Below are positions 15,758 to 27,185 of a stretch of 45,013 nt of DNA, in pieces. Origin of the DNA: Paenibacillus artemisiicola (GTDB lineage Bacteria > Bacillota > Bacilli > Paenibacillales > Paenibacillaceae); contig NZ_JAGGDJ010000046.1 of NCBI RefSeq assembly GCF_017652985.1, forward strand, positions 1-45,013. Direction: 5' to 3'. Made by a program: the position numbers and the translations under genes. The notes under the pieces are model-generated. The model ran no database searches, was not told where the DNA came from, and saw nothing but the letters and a program-made list of their open reading frames with translations. Each line of letters starts with the position of its first letter. Position 1 is the stretch's first letter.

Positions 15758-16807
15758 CTAGAGGAACGCGATGCACACCGGTTTGGTCGTCGCGATCGAT
15801 TCGCCGGTCGGCAGCAGCCGCCCGGTCCCGGCGTCGATGCGGAACGCCGCGATGTTGTCGCTGTCCTGGTTCGCCACGAGCATCAGCCCGCCGCCCGGCG
15901 CGATCGCGAAGTTGCGCGGCGTCCGGCCGCCGCACGGCACGATCTCGATCGGCTCGAGCCGTCCGTCTCCGCCGATGCGGAACACCGCGATGCTGTCGTG
16001 CCCGCGGTTCGAGGCGTACAGGTAGCGTCCGTCCTCCGTCACGCGGAGGTCGGCGCAGGTGCTGGCGCCTTCGAACGCCGCCGGCAAGGTCGGCACGGTC
16101 TGCATCGGCGCGAGCACGGCGTCTTCGCCGGCGTACCGGTACGCGCACACCGTGTTGTCCAGCTCGTTGACGACATACAGCACGTCTCCCGCGGGATGGA
16201 ACGCCATATGGCGCGGACCGGCGCCGGGCGCCGTCTTCGTCGCGCCGTGGCGGATCAGCTTGCCCGCTTCGTAATCGATCCGATAATGGACGATCTCGTC
16301 CGTGCCCAGATCGGCGACGAGCGCGTAGCGGTTGGCGGGATCGAAGATCGTCGAATGCGGATGCGGCCCTTCCTGGCGGTCGTCCCGCGGCCCGCGCCCT
16401 TCGTGGGCGACGTTGTCCGTCAGCGTCAGCGCGCCGTCCGCCCCGATGGCATAGGCGCTTACCGTGCCGCCGGTATAATTGGTCGCGACGAGCAGCCGCT
16501 CCCCGGCGTCCAGCGCGAGATGGCAAGGCGAGCCGCCGAGCGTGGACGCGTCGTTGATCGGCGTCAGCGCGCCGCTGCCGGCCTCGATGGCATACGCGTG
16601 GACGCTGCCCGGCTCGGCCCCCGTTTCGCTGACGACGTACAGCCGCGTGCCCGCCGCGTTGCATCGCACGAACGACGGATGATGAATGCCCGCCAAGCCG
16701 GACCGCCGTTCCAGACGGCCGTCTTCCGCGCGCAGCCCCCACGCCGCCACGCCTTCTTGCTCCCGCTTCGCGTACGATCCCGTATACAAGCGCAACTCCT
16801 GTCCCAT
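15758..16807 (-). CDS. Lactonase-family seven-bladed beta-propeller (6-phosphogluconolactonase-like, Pgl/YkgB)
   Basis: 349 residues from ATG 16807, which has GGGGAGG nine bases upstream; an in-frame upstream ATG at 16885 lies within the preceding terminator. It opens with LRLYTGSYAKREQEGV; GGSPCHLALD, PHSTIFDP, GAGPRHMAFHP and GGRTPRNFAIAPGG mark successive blades. The family includes cytosolic 6-phosphogluconolactonases, so a role in the pentose phosphate pathway is possible, though many members have unknown substrates. It is flanked by terminators on both sides, so it forms its own unit. Confidence 0.9.
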   Translation of the reverse strand: MGQELRLYTGSYAKREQEGVAAWGLRAEDGRLERRSGLAGIHHPSFVRCNAAGTRLYVVSETGAEPGSVHAYAIEAGSGALTPINDASTLGGSPCHLALDAGERLLVATNYTGGTVSAYAIGADGALTLTDNVAHEGRGPRDDRQEGPHPHSTIFDPANRYALVADLGTDEIVHYRIDYEAGKLIRHGATKTAPGAGPRHMAFHPAGDVLYVVNELDNTVCAYRYAGEDAVLAPMQTVPTLPAAFEGASTCADLRVTEDGRYLYASNRGHDSIAVFRIGGDGRLEPIEIVPCGGRTPRNFAIAPGGGLMLVANQDSDNIAAFRIDAGTGRLLPTGESIATTKPVCIAFL

Positions 16808-16842
16808 GATTCCGCGCCTCCCCATATTCGCATAGTAGAATG

Positions 16843-16877
16843 AAAAACAGGCCCGGCCTTCATCCGGGCCGGGCCTG
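16843..16877 (-). terminator. Intrinsic terminator of the foldase gene
   Basis: A perfect 11-pair GC-rich stem (CAGGCCCGGCC / GGCCGGGCCTG), eight-base loop, followed by five T on the minus strand. Confidence 0.93.
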
Positions 16878-16922
16878 TCGTTCAAGAAAAGCCGCGCTTA
16901 CTCCCCGATTGCCGCCGCAAGC

Positions 16923-18072
16923 TTACTTGCCGTCGGTCTTGGTATCGTTCGTGGTCGCATCGTCTTTCTTCTCCGTATTCGTGGTGCCGTTCTTGCTCGT
17001 GTCCGTGTTCGTCGAGCCGTTCTTGCTCGTATCCGTGTTCGTGCCGGCGCCCGGGTTGGTGCCCGAATTCGTGCCCGCGCCGGAACCGTCGGCCGGCGTC
17101 TCCGTTTTCGGAAGGTCGATCTTCGTGATGAGCTTCGGCAGATCCGTCGTCATGAACGCGTTCAGCTTGGCGGACGCCGCCTCCTGCTTGATCGATTCCT
17201 TATCCGCGTCGGTCAGCTTGTCGAACGTCGTCTCCGTGCGCTTCTCGACCTTCATGACGTGATAGCCGAACTGCGATTTGACCGGATCGCCGATCTTGCC
17301 GATTTCCTGCTTGTTCGCCGCGTCCTTGAACTCCTGCACCCAGCCCTTGGCCTGCTGGTCCGCGTACAGGCCGCCATTATCCTTCGAGCCGGTATCGTCG
17401 GAATACTGCTTCGCGAGCGCCGCCCAGTCGCCGCCGGCGTCCAGCTTGCCTTTGACTTCCTTGGCGATCTTGAGCGCTTCTTCGTCCGTGCGCTTCTCGG
17501 CGCCCGTGTTCGGGTCCGCGGTCGCGATCAGGATGTGGCGAACGCTGATGACGTTGTAGTCCGCCTTCGTATCGTCGAACTGCTTCTTCACTTCCGCGTC
17601 CGTCGTTTTGCTTTCTTCGTCCTTCATGATGCTGGTGATCATCGTATAGTAATAGCGGATGTCCGCTTCCTTCAGGCCGGCGTCGTCCACTTTCTTCTTG
17701 AGCGTCTCGTCGGAATCGATCTGCTGCTTCACCTGCGTGTAGAAGGTGTCGAGGCTCTTCTGGTCCTCGTCGCTCAGCTTCTTGTCCGCCAGGGGCTTGT
17801 ACAAGATTTTATACCCGATGTACTCGCGCAGGAACTGCTCCTGGAGCTGCGGGATGCTCAGGTACATTTCCGTCTGCGGCTGCACGATGCCGAAGAACGT
17901 GGAGTACTTCTTGAACTCGCCTTCCGTGACGGTGCCGTCCTTGTACGTGGCGATCGTCTTGCCGCCGCCGGCACCCGGCGCGGACGCCTCCTCCTTCTTC
18001 GAGCCGCAGCCCGCCGCAAGCACGACGACCAATACGGCGACAAGCGCAAGCAGGATCGTCCGTCTTGCCTGG

Positions 18073-18086
<14 letters not shown>
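16923..18086 (-). CDS. PrsA/SurA-like peptidyl-prolyl isomerase lipoprotein (foldase)
   Basis: 387 residues. Lipoprotein signal with AAGC; an N-terminal chaperone helical region to ~170; a parvulin-type rotamase domain at about 180-285 (SVRHILIATADPN, WAALAKQYSDD, GGLYADQQAKGWV, IGDPVKSQFGYHVMKVEKR). The last ~60 residues are low complexity, built from TNTDTSKNG-like units, a probable flexible wall spacer. It should act outside the membrane in folding secreted proteins. It overlaps the mfd stop by 14 bases and has AAAGGGG nine bases before the ATG, so it is co-transcribed with mfd. Confidence 0.92.
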
Positions 18087-21600
<3,514 letters not shown>

Positions 21601-21698
21601 CTTAGCGGCACCTCGTTTCTTTCCAAACCGAACCGCCCGTTCGCCAAGCAAGCGGCGGACGGGAGCGTATCCAATGGTTTTCTGGCTCGCGGCGTTAC

Positions 21699-21733
21699 AA
21701 AAAGAAGCCTCAGCCGTGCGCCAAGGCTCTTCC
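21699..21733 (-). terminator. Intrinsic terminator between fin and mfd
   Basis: AAGAGCCT pairs with AGGCTTCTT (one bulge) plus an inner GGC/GCC stem, ending in five T on the minus strand. Confidence 0.7.
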
Positions 21734-21748
21734 TTCGCTCTCCCGCCG

Positions 21749-21979
21749 CTACTGCAGCGGATTGGCTACCAGCAGCAGTTCGGGATTGCTCTCTATCGCT
21801 TCGCGACAATAATCGCAGACTACGTTGACCGTAACGTCTCCGTTCGGATTATAGGCTATTATATCGCTGCGTTCTTCGGGGGTCAAGAAATGGAAACCGA
21901 GCTGCGTTTCCGTGATCTGCGCGTTGTTGATGGAGCCCATCGGCGTCTTGCAATGCCGGCAAACGTAATTCACAGCCAT
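21749..21979 (-). CDS. fin: Anti-sigma-F factor Fin
   Basis: 76 residues, the usual length. Two CxxC zinc motifs (CRHC near 7-10 and CDYC near 55-58) and the family sequence LGFHFLTPEERSDII. Fin (YabK) binds sigma-F in the forespore and helps the switch from sigma-F to sigma-G. It lies between pth and mfd exactly as in B. subtilis. CAGGAGG precedes the ATG at good spacing. Confidence 0.96.
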   Translation of the reverse strand: MAVNYVCRHCKTPMGSINNAQITETQLGFHFLTPEERSDIIAYNPNGDVTVNVVCDYCREAIESNPELLLVANPLQ

Positions 21980-22118
21980 ATTTATGCCTCCTGAGTGGTC
22001 GTTATACCCTGGCCGCGAACTTTCACTGATCCGTGAGCTGCTCTCAGCGTTCAGTTATCCTTCCAAGTTCGCTGCCCGGGTGTGCATCTACCCTCAGTAT
22101 GCCCGCGCCCGCCGAAAT

Positions 22119-22679
22119 TTAACGGTTATATTTGGCCATCGTCCGCTCGAAGGTGTTGGTCAGCGCGTACTCGGCCGCGTCGCAGCTCTCCTCCACCATC
22201 GTTTTCAGCAGCTCGCCTTCGCTCTTCGGAAAGTTCGCAAGCACGTAGTCCGAGATGCTCATGCCGTTCGTCGGCCGCGAGATGCCGAGGCGGATCCGAT
22301 TGAACGTCTGCGTCCCCGTATGCTGGATGATCGACTTGATGCCGTTGTGCCCGCCCGCGCTGCCTTGATAGCGAAGCCGGATCCGGCCGGTCTCCGTGTC
22401 GAGATCGTCGTAGACGATGATGGCATCCTCGAGGTCCGCTTTAAAATAATCCATGAAACCGCGCACCGTCTCGCCGGACAGGTTCATGTACGTCATCGGC
22501 TTGATCAGCGCGACCTTCGTGCCGCCGACGTTGCCTTCGCCGATCAGCCCTTTGCATTTGCTTTGCGTCACCGAGATGCCCCACCGCTTGGCGAGCATGT
22601 CGACGACCATGAATCCCACGTTATGCCGCGTTCCTTGATAAGCGGTACCGGGGTTGCCGAGACCGACGATCCATTTCAT
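22119..22679 (-). CDS. pth: Peptidyl-tRNA hydrolase
   Basis: 186 residues. MKWIVGLGNPGTAYQGTRHN carries the conserved Asn and the catalytic His (about residue 19); KPMTYMNLSG, VYDDLDTETGRIRLR and SAGGHNGIKSI follow as in all bacterial Pth. It recycles peptidyl-tRNA released from ribosomes. It is downstream of ctc but separated from it by a plus-strand gene. Confidence 0.98.
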   Translation of the reverse strand: MKWIVGLGNPGTAYQGTRHNVGFMVVDMLAKRWGISVTQSKCKGLIGEGNVGGTKVALIKPMTYMNLSGETVRGFMDYFKADLEDAIIVYDDLDTETGRIRLRYQGSAGGHNGIKSIIQHTGTQTFNRIRLGISRPTNGMSISDYVLANFPKSEGELLKTMVEESCDAAEYALTNTFERTMAKYNR

Positions 22680-22830
22680 GCTGCTGTCGTCAACTCCTGT
22701 TTACGAATAGTCGATTGCGAGAATGCGAAAATTTCTCTTAGCCCATGCAACGAATAGTCCGGCCGGATTGTCATAGGGACAAAGGCAGCGGACTTTTCGA
22801 AACTTCGTGCGCAAAGGGGTGTTTGATGCG

Positions 22831-23031
22831 ATGTATGTGAACGGTCAGCTGATTTTCGACGATCGCCATTTTCGCGACCATCATGAGTGCGGCGTGCCCG
22901 TGCAGGTGTACTGGGGCAAGGAGCATCATGACATCGGCTATGTCGAGCACATCAGTCCATCGTACATCAAGATGAATAATATTTTCTACAGCCGCAAGCA
23001 ATTTACCTTCGTCTCGAGACCCGGCTACTGA
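22831..23031 (+). CDS. Conserved-looking 66-aa hypothetical protein
   Basis: On the plus strand between pth and ctc, the only such gene in this stretch. The ATG at 22831 follows AAAGGGG by 11 bases; upstream in-frame starts at 22807 (ATG in the weaker extension) and 22819 (GTG) are less likely. The product is soluble and His-rich (DDRHFRDHHECGVPV, WGKEHHDIGYVEHI) and ends FVSRPGY. Composition suggests a small beta fold; clustered His/Asp/Cys might bind metal. It is convergent with rplY/ctc and divergent from pth. No function recognised. Confidence 0.65.
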   Translation: MYVNGQLIFDDRHFRDHHECGVPVQVYWGKEHHDIGYVEHISPSYIKMNNIFYSRKQFTFVSRPGY

Positions 23032-23064
23032 AAAAAAACAAAAGGGGCTGCCGACAGCAGCCCC
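23032..23064 (-). terminator. Intrinsic terminator of rplY/ctc
   Basis: GGGGCTG / CAGCCCC stem followed on the minus strand by TTTTGTTTTTTTT. The hairpin could also slow plus-strand polymerase leaving the 66-aa gene, but it lacks a T run in that direction. Confidence 0.85.
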
Positions 23065-23077
23065 GGGTATTCCTCGT

Positions 23078-23728
23078 TTACTCGGACGTATGCACTTCCA
23101 TCTTCGCTTCGTGCGACCGCTCCGCGGCCCCTTCCGCCGCCTCGTCCGCCTGGGCGGCTTCCTCTTCCGTCAGGTCCTTCTGCGGCAGCAGGATGGTCAC
23201 GACGACTTGCTCCGGATCGACCCGGGTCGTCACGCCCTGCGGCAGCTTCACGTCCCCGACCAGCAGGTTCTCCCCGATGCCGAGCGCCGAGACGTCGACC
23301 TCGATCGCCTCCGGAATGCGGTCCGGCAAACACTGGATCTCCAGCTCGTGCAGCATCGCCTGCAGGATCCCGCCTTCGCGCACGCCCGCCGAATCCCCGA
23401 CCATATCGAGACGAACGGCCGTCTTGACGGCCTCGTTCATGTTCACCTGGTGAAAATCAACGTGCAGCACCGAGCGGCTCAGCGGCTCGCGCTGCACCTG
23501 CGTCAGCATGACCGGCTGCTTGCCGGAACCCGGGATGTCGAGCTCCAGCAGCGCGTGCGGATGGGACCGCAGCAGCGACGCCAGCTCCTTCTCGTTCACC
23601 GCGACGCTGAGCGGCGTGCTCAGCTTCGTGCCGTACACGATGCCGGGAATGCTTCCGCGCTTCCTCATTTTCCGTAGATCGCCTGCCGTGCCGATCGTCC
23701 GTGCCTCGGCTTGAAACGGGATTGCCAT
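23078..23728 (-). CDS. rplY: 50S ribosomal protein bL25, Ctc form (general stress protein)
   Basis: 216 residues from ATG 23728, with AAGGAGG eight bases upstream; the ATG at 23761 coincides with the predicted transcription start. The N-terminal ~90 residues are the 5S-rRNA-binding L25 fold (GSIPGIVYG); the C-terminal TL5/Ctc domain runs to ~190 (LPDRIPEAIEVDVSALGIGE), then an acidic Glu/Ala tail. It binds 5S rRNA in the large subunit. It is preceded by a sigma-B type promoter, as is ctc in B. subtilis. Confidence 0.96.
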   Translation of the reverse strand: MAIPFQAEARTIGTAGDLRKMRKRGSIPGIVYGTKLSTPLSVAVNEKELASLLRSHPHALLELDIPGSGKQPVMLTQVQREPLSRSVLHVDFHQVNMNEAVKTAVRLDMVGDSAGVREGGILQAMLHELEIQCLPDRIPEAIEVDVSALGIGENLLVGDVKLPQGVTTRVDPEQVVVTILLPQKDLTEEEAAQADEAAEGAAERSHEAKMEVHTSE

Positions 23729-23767
23729 GGTGGAAACCTCCTTGTACAAATCGATTTCCATATATTC

Positions 23768-23793
23768 ATACCCATTCCGGCACGGAATTAAAC
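23768..23793 (-). promoter_or_regulatory. Sigma-B type general-stress promoter of ctc
   Basis: Minus-strand GTTTAA (23788-23793), 14-bp spacer, GGGTAT (23768-23773). Both elements and the spacing equal the classic sigma-B promoter of B. subtilis ctc as I remember it. Confidence 0.75.
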
Positions 23794-23840
23794 GAAAACA
23801 AACCGGCCCCGGGACGCATCGGGCGTCCGCGGAGCCGGGG
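23794..23840 (-). terminator. Intrinsic terminator of glmU
   Basis: An inner GGACGC / GCGTCC stem with a five-base loop, an outer CCGGCTCCG / CGGGGCCGG stem, then TTTGTTTTC on the minus strand. It directly abuts the ctc -35 element. Confidence 0.8.
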
Positions 23841-23909
23841 AGAAGACGGAAATCTCGGAATTCAATCTATGTTTTCTATTGATGAGGCAGCTGGCTTTAC
23901 GCTTGGCTT

Positions 23910-25313
23910 CTACTCTTTTTTGGCGCCCGCTTCTTTTTTCGCCCGGGCCCGGCCCCGCAGCTTCTCGGCGTAGCCCGGCTTGTTGACCTGGCGCTCGCGC
24001 GCGATCGCGACGTCGTTGGCCGGGACGTCGGTCGTGATCGTGGAGCCGGCGACTACGTAGGCGCCTTCGCCGATCTTGACCGGCGCAATCAGGTTGACGT
24101 TGCTGCCGACGAACGCGTTGTCGCCGATTTCGGTCAGCGACTTGTTATAGCCGTCGTAATTGACCGTAATCGCGCCGCAGCCGACGTTGACGTCCTTGCC
24201 GACCTTGGCGTCGCCGACGTAGCTCAGGTGCGACACCTTCGTGCCGTCGCCCAGCTCCGCGTTCTTGATCTCGACGAAATCGCCGATTTTCACGCCGACG
24301 CCCAGCTTGGCGCCCGGACGCAAATAAGCGTACGGCCCCACGCCGCATTCGTCGCCGATGACCGCTTCCGATGTGACGGCATGCTTCACCGTGACGCCGT
24401 TCCCGATCGTCGTATCCGTAATATCCGCGTTCGGACCGATCACGCAATCCTCGCCGATCGCCGTCGAGCCGCGCAGCACCGTGCCCGGGTATATCACCGT
24501 GTCGGAGCCGATGACGACGTCCGCTTCGATGTACGTCGCCGCCGGGTCGATGACCGTCACGCCGTTCAATTGATGCTTGCGCACGATGCGCGCCCGCATG
24601 AGCGCCTCCGCTTCGCCGAGGCCGACGCGGTCGTTGACGCCGACGCCTTCGGCGTAATCGGCCGTGCGGTACGCGCCGACGGCTTCGCCGGCGTTCTTCA
24701 GGATTTCCATGACGTCCGTCAAGTAATATTCGCCCTGCGCGTTATGGTTCGTCACCTGCGCGAGCGCTTGGAACAGCTTCTTATTGTCGAACGCGTACAT
24801 CCCCGTGTTGATCTCGGTAATCCGCGCCTGTTCCGGCGTGCAGTCCTTCTGCTCGACGATGCGCAGCACGTTGCCGGCTTCGTCGCGGATGATGCGGCCG
24901 AGCCCCTGCGGGTTCGGCACGACCGCCGTCAGCACCGTCGCGGCCGCTCCGGTCTCGGTATGACTGCGCAGCAGCGCCTGAATCGTCTCCGACGTCACGA
25001 GCGGCGTATCGCCGTACAGGATGACCGTCGTGCCGTCTTCCCCGCCGAGCAGCGGCTCCGCCTGCAGCACCGCGTGGCCCGTGCCGAGCTGCTGCTCCTG
25101 CAGCGCGAACTCGGCGCCCTCGCCGAGGAACGTGCGGACCGTCTCCGCGCCGTGGCCGACGACGACGACCGTGCGCGAGCAATCCGCGTCCCGGACCGTC
25201 CGGAGCACGTGCGCCACCATCGGCTTGCCGCATACGGGATGCAGCACTTTATATAATTTCGATTTCATCCGTTTTCCTTGACCCGCCGCAAGGACAATGG
25301 CCATCACGTTCAT
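23910..25313 (-). CDS. glmU: Bifunctional GlmU: glucosamine-1-phosphate acetyltransferase / GlcNAc-1-P uridyltransferase
   Basis: 467 residues. The N-terminal nucleotidyltransferase has LAAGQGKRMKS; VILYGDTPLV and EQKDCTPEQARITEINTGMYAF follow. The C-terminal left-handed beta-helix (about 255-450) is made of hexapeptide repeats, with the acetyltransferase motif near HLSYVGDAKVG. It makes UDP-GlcNAc for peptidoglycan. It lies after spoVG as in B. subtilis; prs, which usually follows, is missing here. The tail is Lys/Ala rich. Confidence 0.98.
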   Translation of the reverse strand: MNVMAIVLAAGQGKRMKSKLYKVLHPVCGKPMVAHVLRTVRDADCSRTVVVVGHGAETVRTFLGEGAEFALQEQQLGTGHAVLQAEPLLGGEDGTTVILYGDTPLVTSETIQALLRSHTETGAAATVLTAVVPNPQGLGRIIRDEAGNVLRIVEQKDCTPEQARITEINTGMYAFDNKKLFQALAQVTNHNAQGEYYLTDVMEILKNAGEAVGAYRTADYAEGVGVNDRVGLGEAEALMRARIVRKHQLNGVTVIDPAATYIEADVVIGSDTVIYPGTVLRGSTAIGEDCVIGPNADITDTTIGNGVTVKHAVTSEAVIGDECGVGPYAYLRPGAKLGVGVKIGDFVEIKNAELGDGTKVSHLSYVGDAKVGKDVNVGCGAITVNYDGYNKSLTEIGDNAFVGSNVNLIAPVKIGEGAYVVAGSTITTDVPANDVAIARERQVNKPGYAEKLRGRARAKKEAGAKKE

Positions 25314-25385
25314 GTTCGTCCCTCCACCCTGAGTCCGCGGGGACTCGTATCCAATGCTCTACTGAATATAGCGTATCGACAGGCA

Positions 25386-25414
25386 AAAGAAAAGGGAGCC
25401 TGGGCGGCTCCCTT
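25386..25414 (-). terminator. Intrinsic terminator of spoVG
   Basis: Perfect nine-pair stem AAGGGAGCC / GGCTCCCTT with a GCCCA loop and a TTCTTTT tail on the minus strand. Confidence 0.92.
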
Positions 25415-25438
25415 CCTCTCTACCCCAATATTCCCAGT

Positions 25439-25723
25439 TTAAGCGCCTTCTTCAATGACTTCTTCTTCCGTGGCCGCACGCTCGTACTCTGCGAGAACGG
25501 CTGCTTGGATCTTCTCCCGTGTCGTCGAAGAGATCGGATGTGCGATATCCCGGAACTCTCCATCCGGCGTACGCTTGCTAGGCATCGCGACGAACATCCC
25601 ATTGTTGCCGTCTATCACGCGGATATCGTGAACGACAAACTCATTGTCAATGGTAATGGAGGCGATTGCCTTCATGCGACCTTCGGAATTTACTCGGCGG
25701 AGTCTAACATCGGTAATTTGCAT
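25439..25723 (-). CDS. spoVG: SpoVG, RNA/DNA-binding regulator of septation and sporulation
   Basis: 94 residues. MQITDVRLRRVNSEGRMKAI, DNEFVVHDIRVIDG and FVAMPSKRTPDGEFRDIAHP are family hallmarks. SpoVG is a small global regulator needed for asymmetric septum timing and spore cortex. It is preceded by a sigma-H type promoter and followed by its own terminator, giving a monocistronic unit. Confidence 0.98.
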   Translation of the reverse strand: MQITDVRLRRVNSEGRMKAIASITIDNEFVVHDIRVIDGNNGMFVAMPSKRTPDGEFRDIAHPISSTTREKIQAAVLAEYERAATEEEVIEEGA

Positions 25724-25763
25724 CTGTGTTCACCACCTTTGCCTATCGAAGACTTGGTGTATA

Positions 25764-25790
25764 CTTCCACATTTCGATGCGAAATCCTTC
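25764..25790 (-). promoter_or_regulatory. Sigma-H type promoter of spoVG
   Basis: Minus-strand GAAGGATTT (25782-25790; consensus RnAGGAWWW), 11-bp spacer, GTGGAAG (25764-25770; consensus RnnGAAT, last base off). B. subtilis spoVG is a model sigma-H gene. Confidence 0.6.
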
Positions 25791-25853
25791 ATGATTCTGG
25801 AAATTTACGGACTGAATTTGAAAAAATTTTTCGCGCTTGCGAGGATTCTTTCT

Positions 25854-26246
25854 TTATTCGACGCCGATCGAGGCAATGAGTTCGATTTCGACAAGGACGT
25901 CTTTTGGAAGCCTTGCCACTTCCACGGTCGAGCGCGCCGGCTTGTGGTCGCCGAAGTAGGACGCGTAGATCGCGTTGACCGCCGCGAACTGGTCCATGTC
26001 CTTAATGAAGACGGTCGCTTTCGCCACGTCGGCGAACGTCGCGCCCGCTTCCGCGAGCACGGCCTTCAGGTTACGGAACACTTGATGGGTTTGTTCCTCG
26101 ATGCCGCCTTCGGCGAGCTGACCGTCCGCGGTCAGCGGAATTTGGCCCGACGTGAAGAGCAGATTGCCGAGCCGGATCGCTTGGGAATACGGTCCGATCG
26201 CCGCAGGCGCCTGCGTCGTCGATACGGGTTGCGGTTGCGGTTTCAT
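25854..26246 (-). CDS. ridA: RidA family enamine/imine deaminase (YabJ)
   Basis: 130 residues. APAAIGPYSQAIRLGNLLFTSGQIP, ATVFIKDMDQFAAVN and PARSTVEVARLPKDVLVEIE contain the conserved Arg that binds the carboxylate of 2-aminoacrylate. It removes reactive enamines made by PLP enzymes. It follows purR by 18 bases in one operon, as in B. subtilis. The N-terminus has a short Pro/Gln/Thr extension. Confidence 0.96.
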   Translation of the reverse strand: MKPQPQPVSTTQAPAAIGPYSQAIRLGNLLFTSGQIPLTADGQLAEGGIEEQTHQVFRNLKAVLAEAGATFADVAKATVFIKDMDQFAAVNAIYASYFGDHKPARSTVEVARLPKDVLVEIELIASIGVE

Positions 26247-26264
26247 CTTCGAATCATCCTCCGT

Positions 26265-27101
26265 TTACTTGTCGAGTCGATTGAAATAGTTGCCCGGAAT
26301 GACGGTCGTCTGCTTCGTCTTCAAGTCCACGTTCGTCAGCTTGGCCAGCGAGACGTAATCCTCGAGCAGCCGGTCTTCGGTGTCCAGATCCCCGGACTCC
26401 ACGAATACGCCGACGCCCGCCACCTTCGCGTTGAACTCGTACAGCAGGTCCATCATGCCTTGAATCGTGCCGCCGGCCTTCATGAAATCGTCGACGATCA
26501 GCACGCGCGCGCCTTCCTTCAGCGCCCGCCTCGTCAGGGACATCGTCTGGATGCGCTTGTTGGAGCCCGAGACGTAATTGATGCTGACGGCCGAGCCCTC
26601 CGTCACCTTGTTGTCGCGGCGCACGATGACGACCGGCAGGTTCATGCACGACGCGGTCGCGAACGCGAGCGGGATGCCCTTGGTCTCCACCGTCATGATG
26701 ACGTCGATCTCCGCGCCCGCGAACGCGGTGGCGAACATGCGTCCGACGTCCGCCAGCAATCCCGGCTGTCCGAGCATATCCGTCATATATAAATATCCGC
26801 CGGCCAAGACGCGCTCCGGCTGTTCCAGCTGGCGGCAAATGCCGTTCATGATCTCCAGCGCTTCCGCGTCGCCCATCTTGGGCGTGTACTTGACGCCGCC
26901 CGCGGCGCCGGCCAGCGTATGGAGCTCGCCCAGCCCTTCTTCTTCGAACACTTCTTTGATAATGGCCAAATCCTCGCTGATGGACGACTTGGCCGACTGG
27001 TAGCGGTCAGCGAATGCTGTGAGAGAAATTAACGTATGGGGGCGCGTAAGTAAGTACTGCGTCATCTCCACTAACCGTGCGCTTCGTTTCAATTTCTTCA
27101 A
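26265..27101 (-). CDS. purR: Pur operon repressor PurR (PRPP-responsive)
   Basis: 278 residues from a TTG start at 27101: AAGGGGG lies nine bases upstream, the N-terminus then matches Bacillus PurR, and the ATG at 27143 lies inside the -10 region. N-terminal winged helix (RSARLVEMTQYLL, SAKSSISEDLAIIK); C-terminal phosphoribosyltransferase-like domain with the PRPP loop VLIVDDFMKAGGT, which binds PRPP without catalysis. It represses purine genes when PRPP is low. First gene of purR-ridA. Confidence 0.96.
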   Translation of the reverse strand: MKKLKRSARLVEMTQYLLTRPHTLISLTAFADRYQSAKSSISEDLAIIKEVFEEEGLGELHTLAGAAGGVKYTPKMGDAEALEIMNGICRQLEQPERVLAGGYLYMTDMLGQPGLLADVGRMFATAFAGAEIDVIMTVETKGIPLAFATASCMNLPVVIVRRDNKVTEGSAVSINYVSGSNKRIQTMSLTRRALKEGARVLIVDDFMKAGGTIQGMMDLLYEFNAKVAGVGVFVESGDLDTEDRLLEDYVSLAKLTNVDLKTKQTTVIPGNYFNRLDK

Positions 27102-27141
27102 TGCAGACTTCCCCCTTGCCAAATCCGAATAATATAAAGAC

Positions 27142-27171
27142 AATATACCATTTTCATACGGATTTAATCAA
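27142..27171 (-). promoter_or_regulatory. Sigma-A promoter of purR-ridA
   Basis: Minus-strand TTGATT (27166-27171), 18-bp spacer, TATATT (27142-27147). The start would be near 27135, which rules out translation from the upstream ATG at 27143. Confidence 0.75.
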
Positions 27172-27185
27172 GTTGTACGTCGCAT

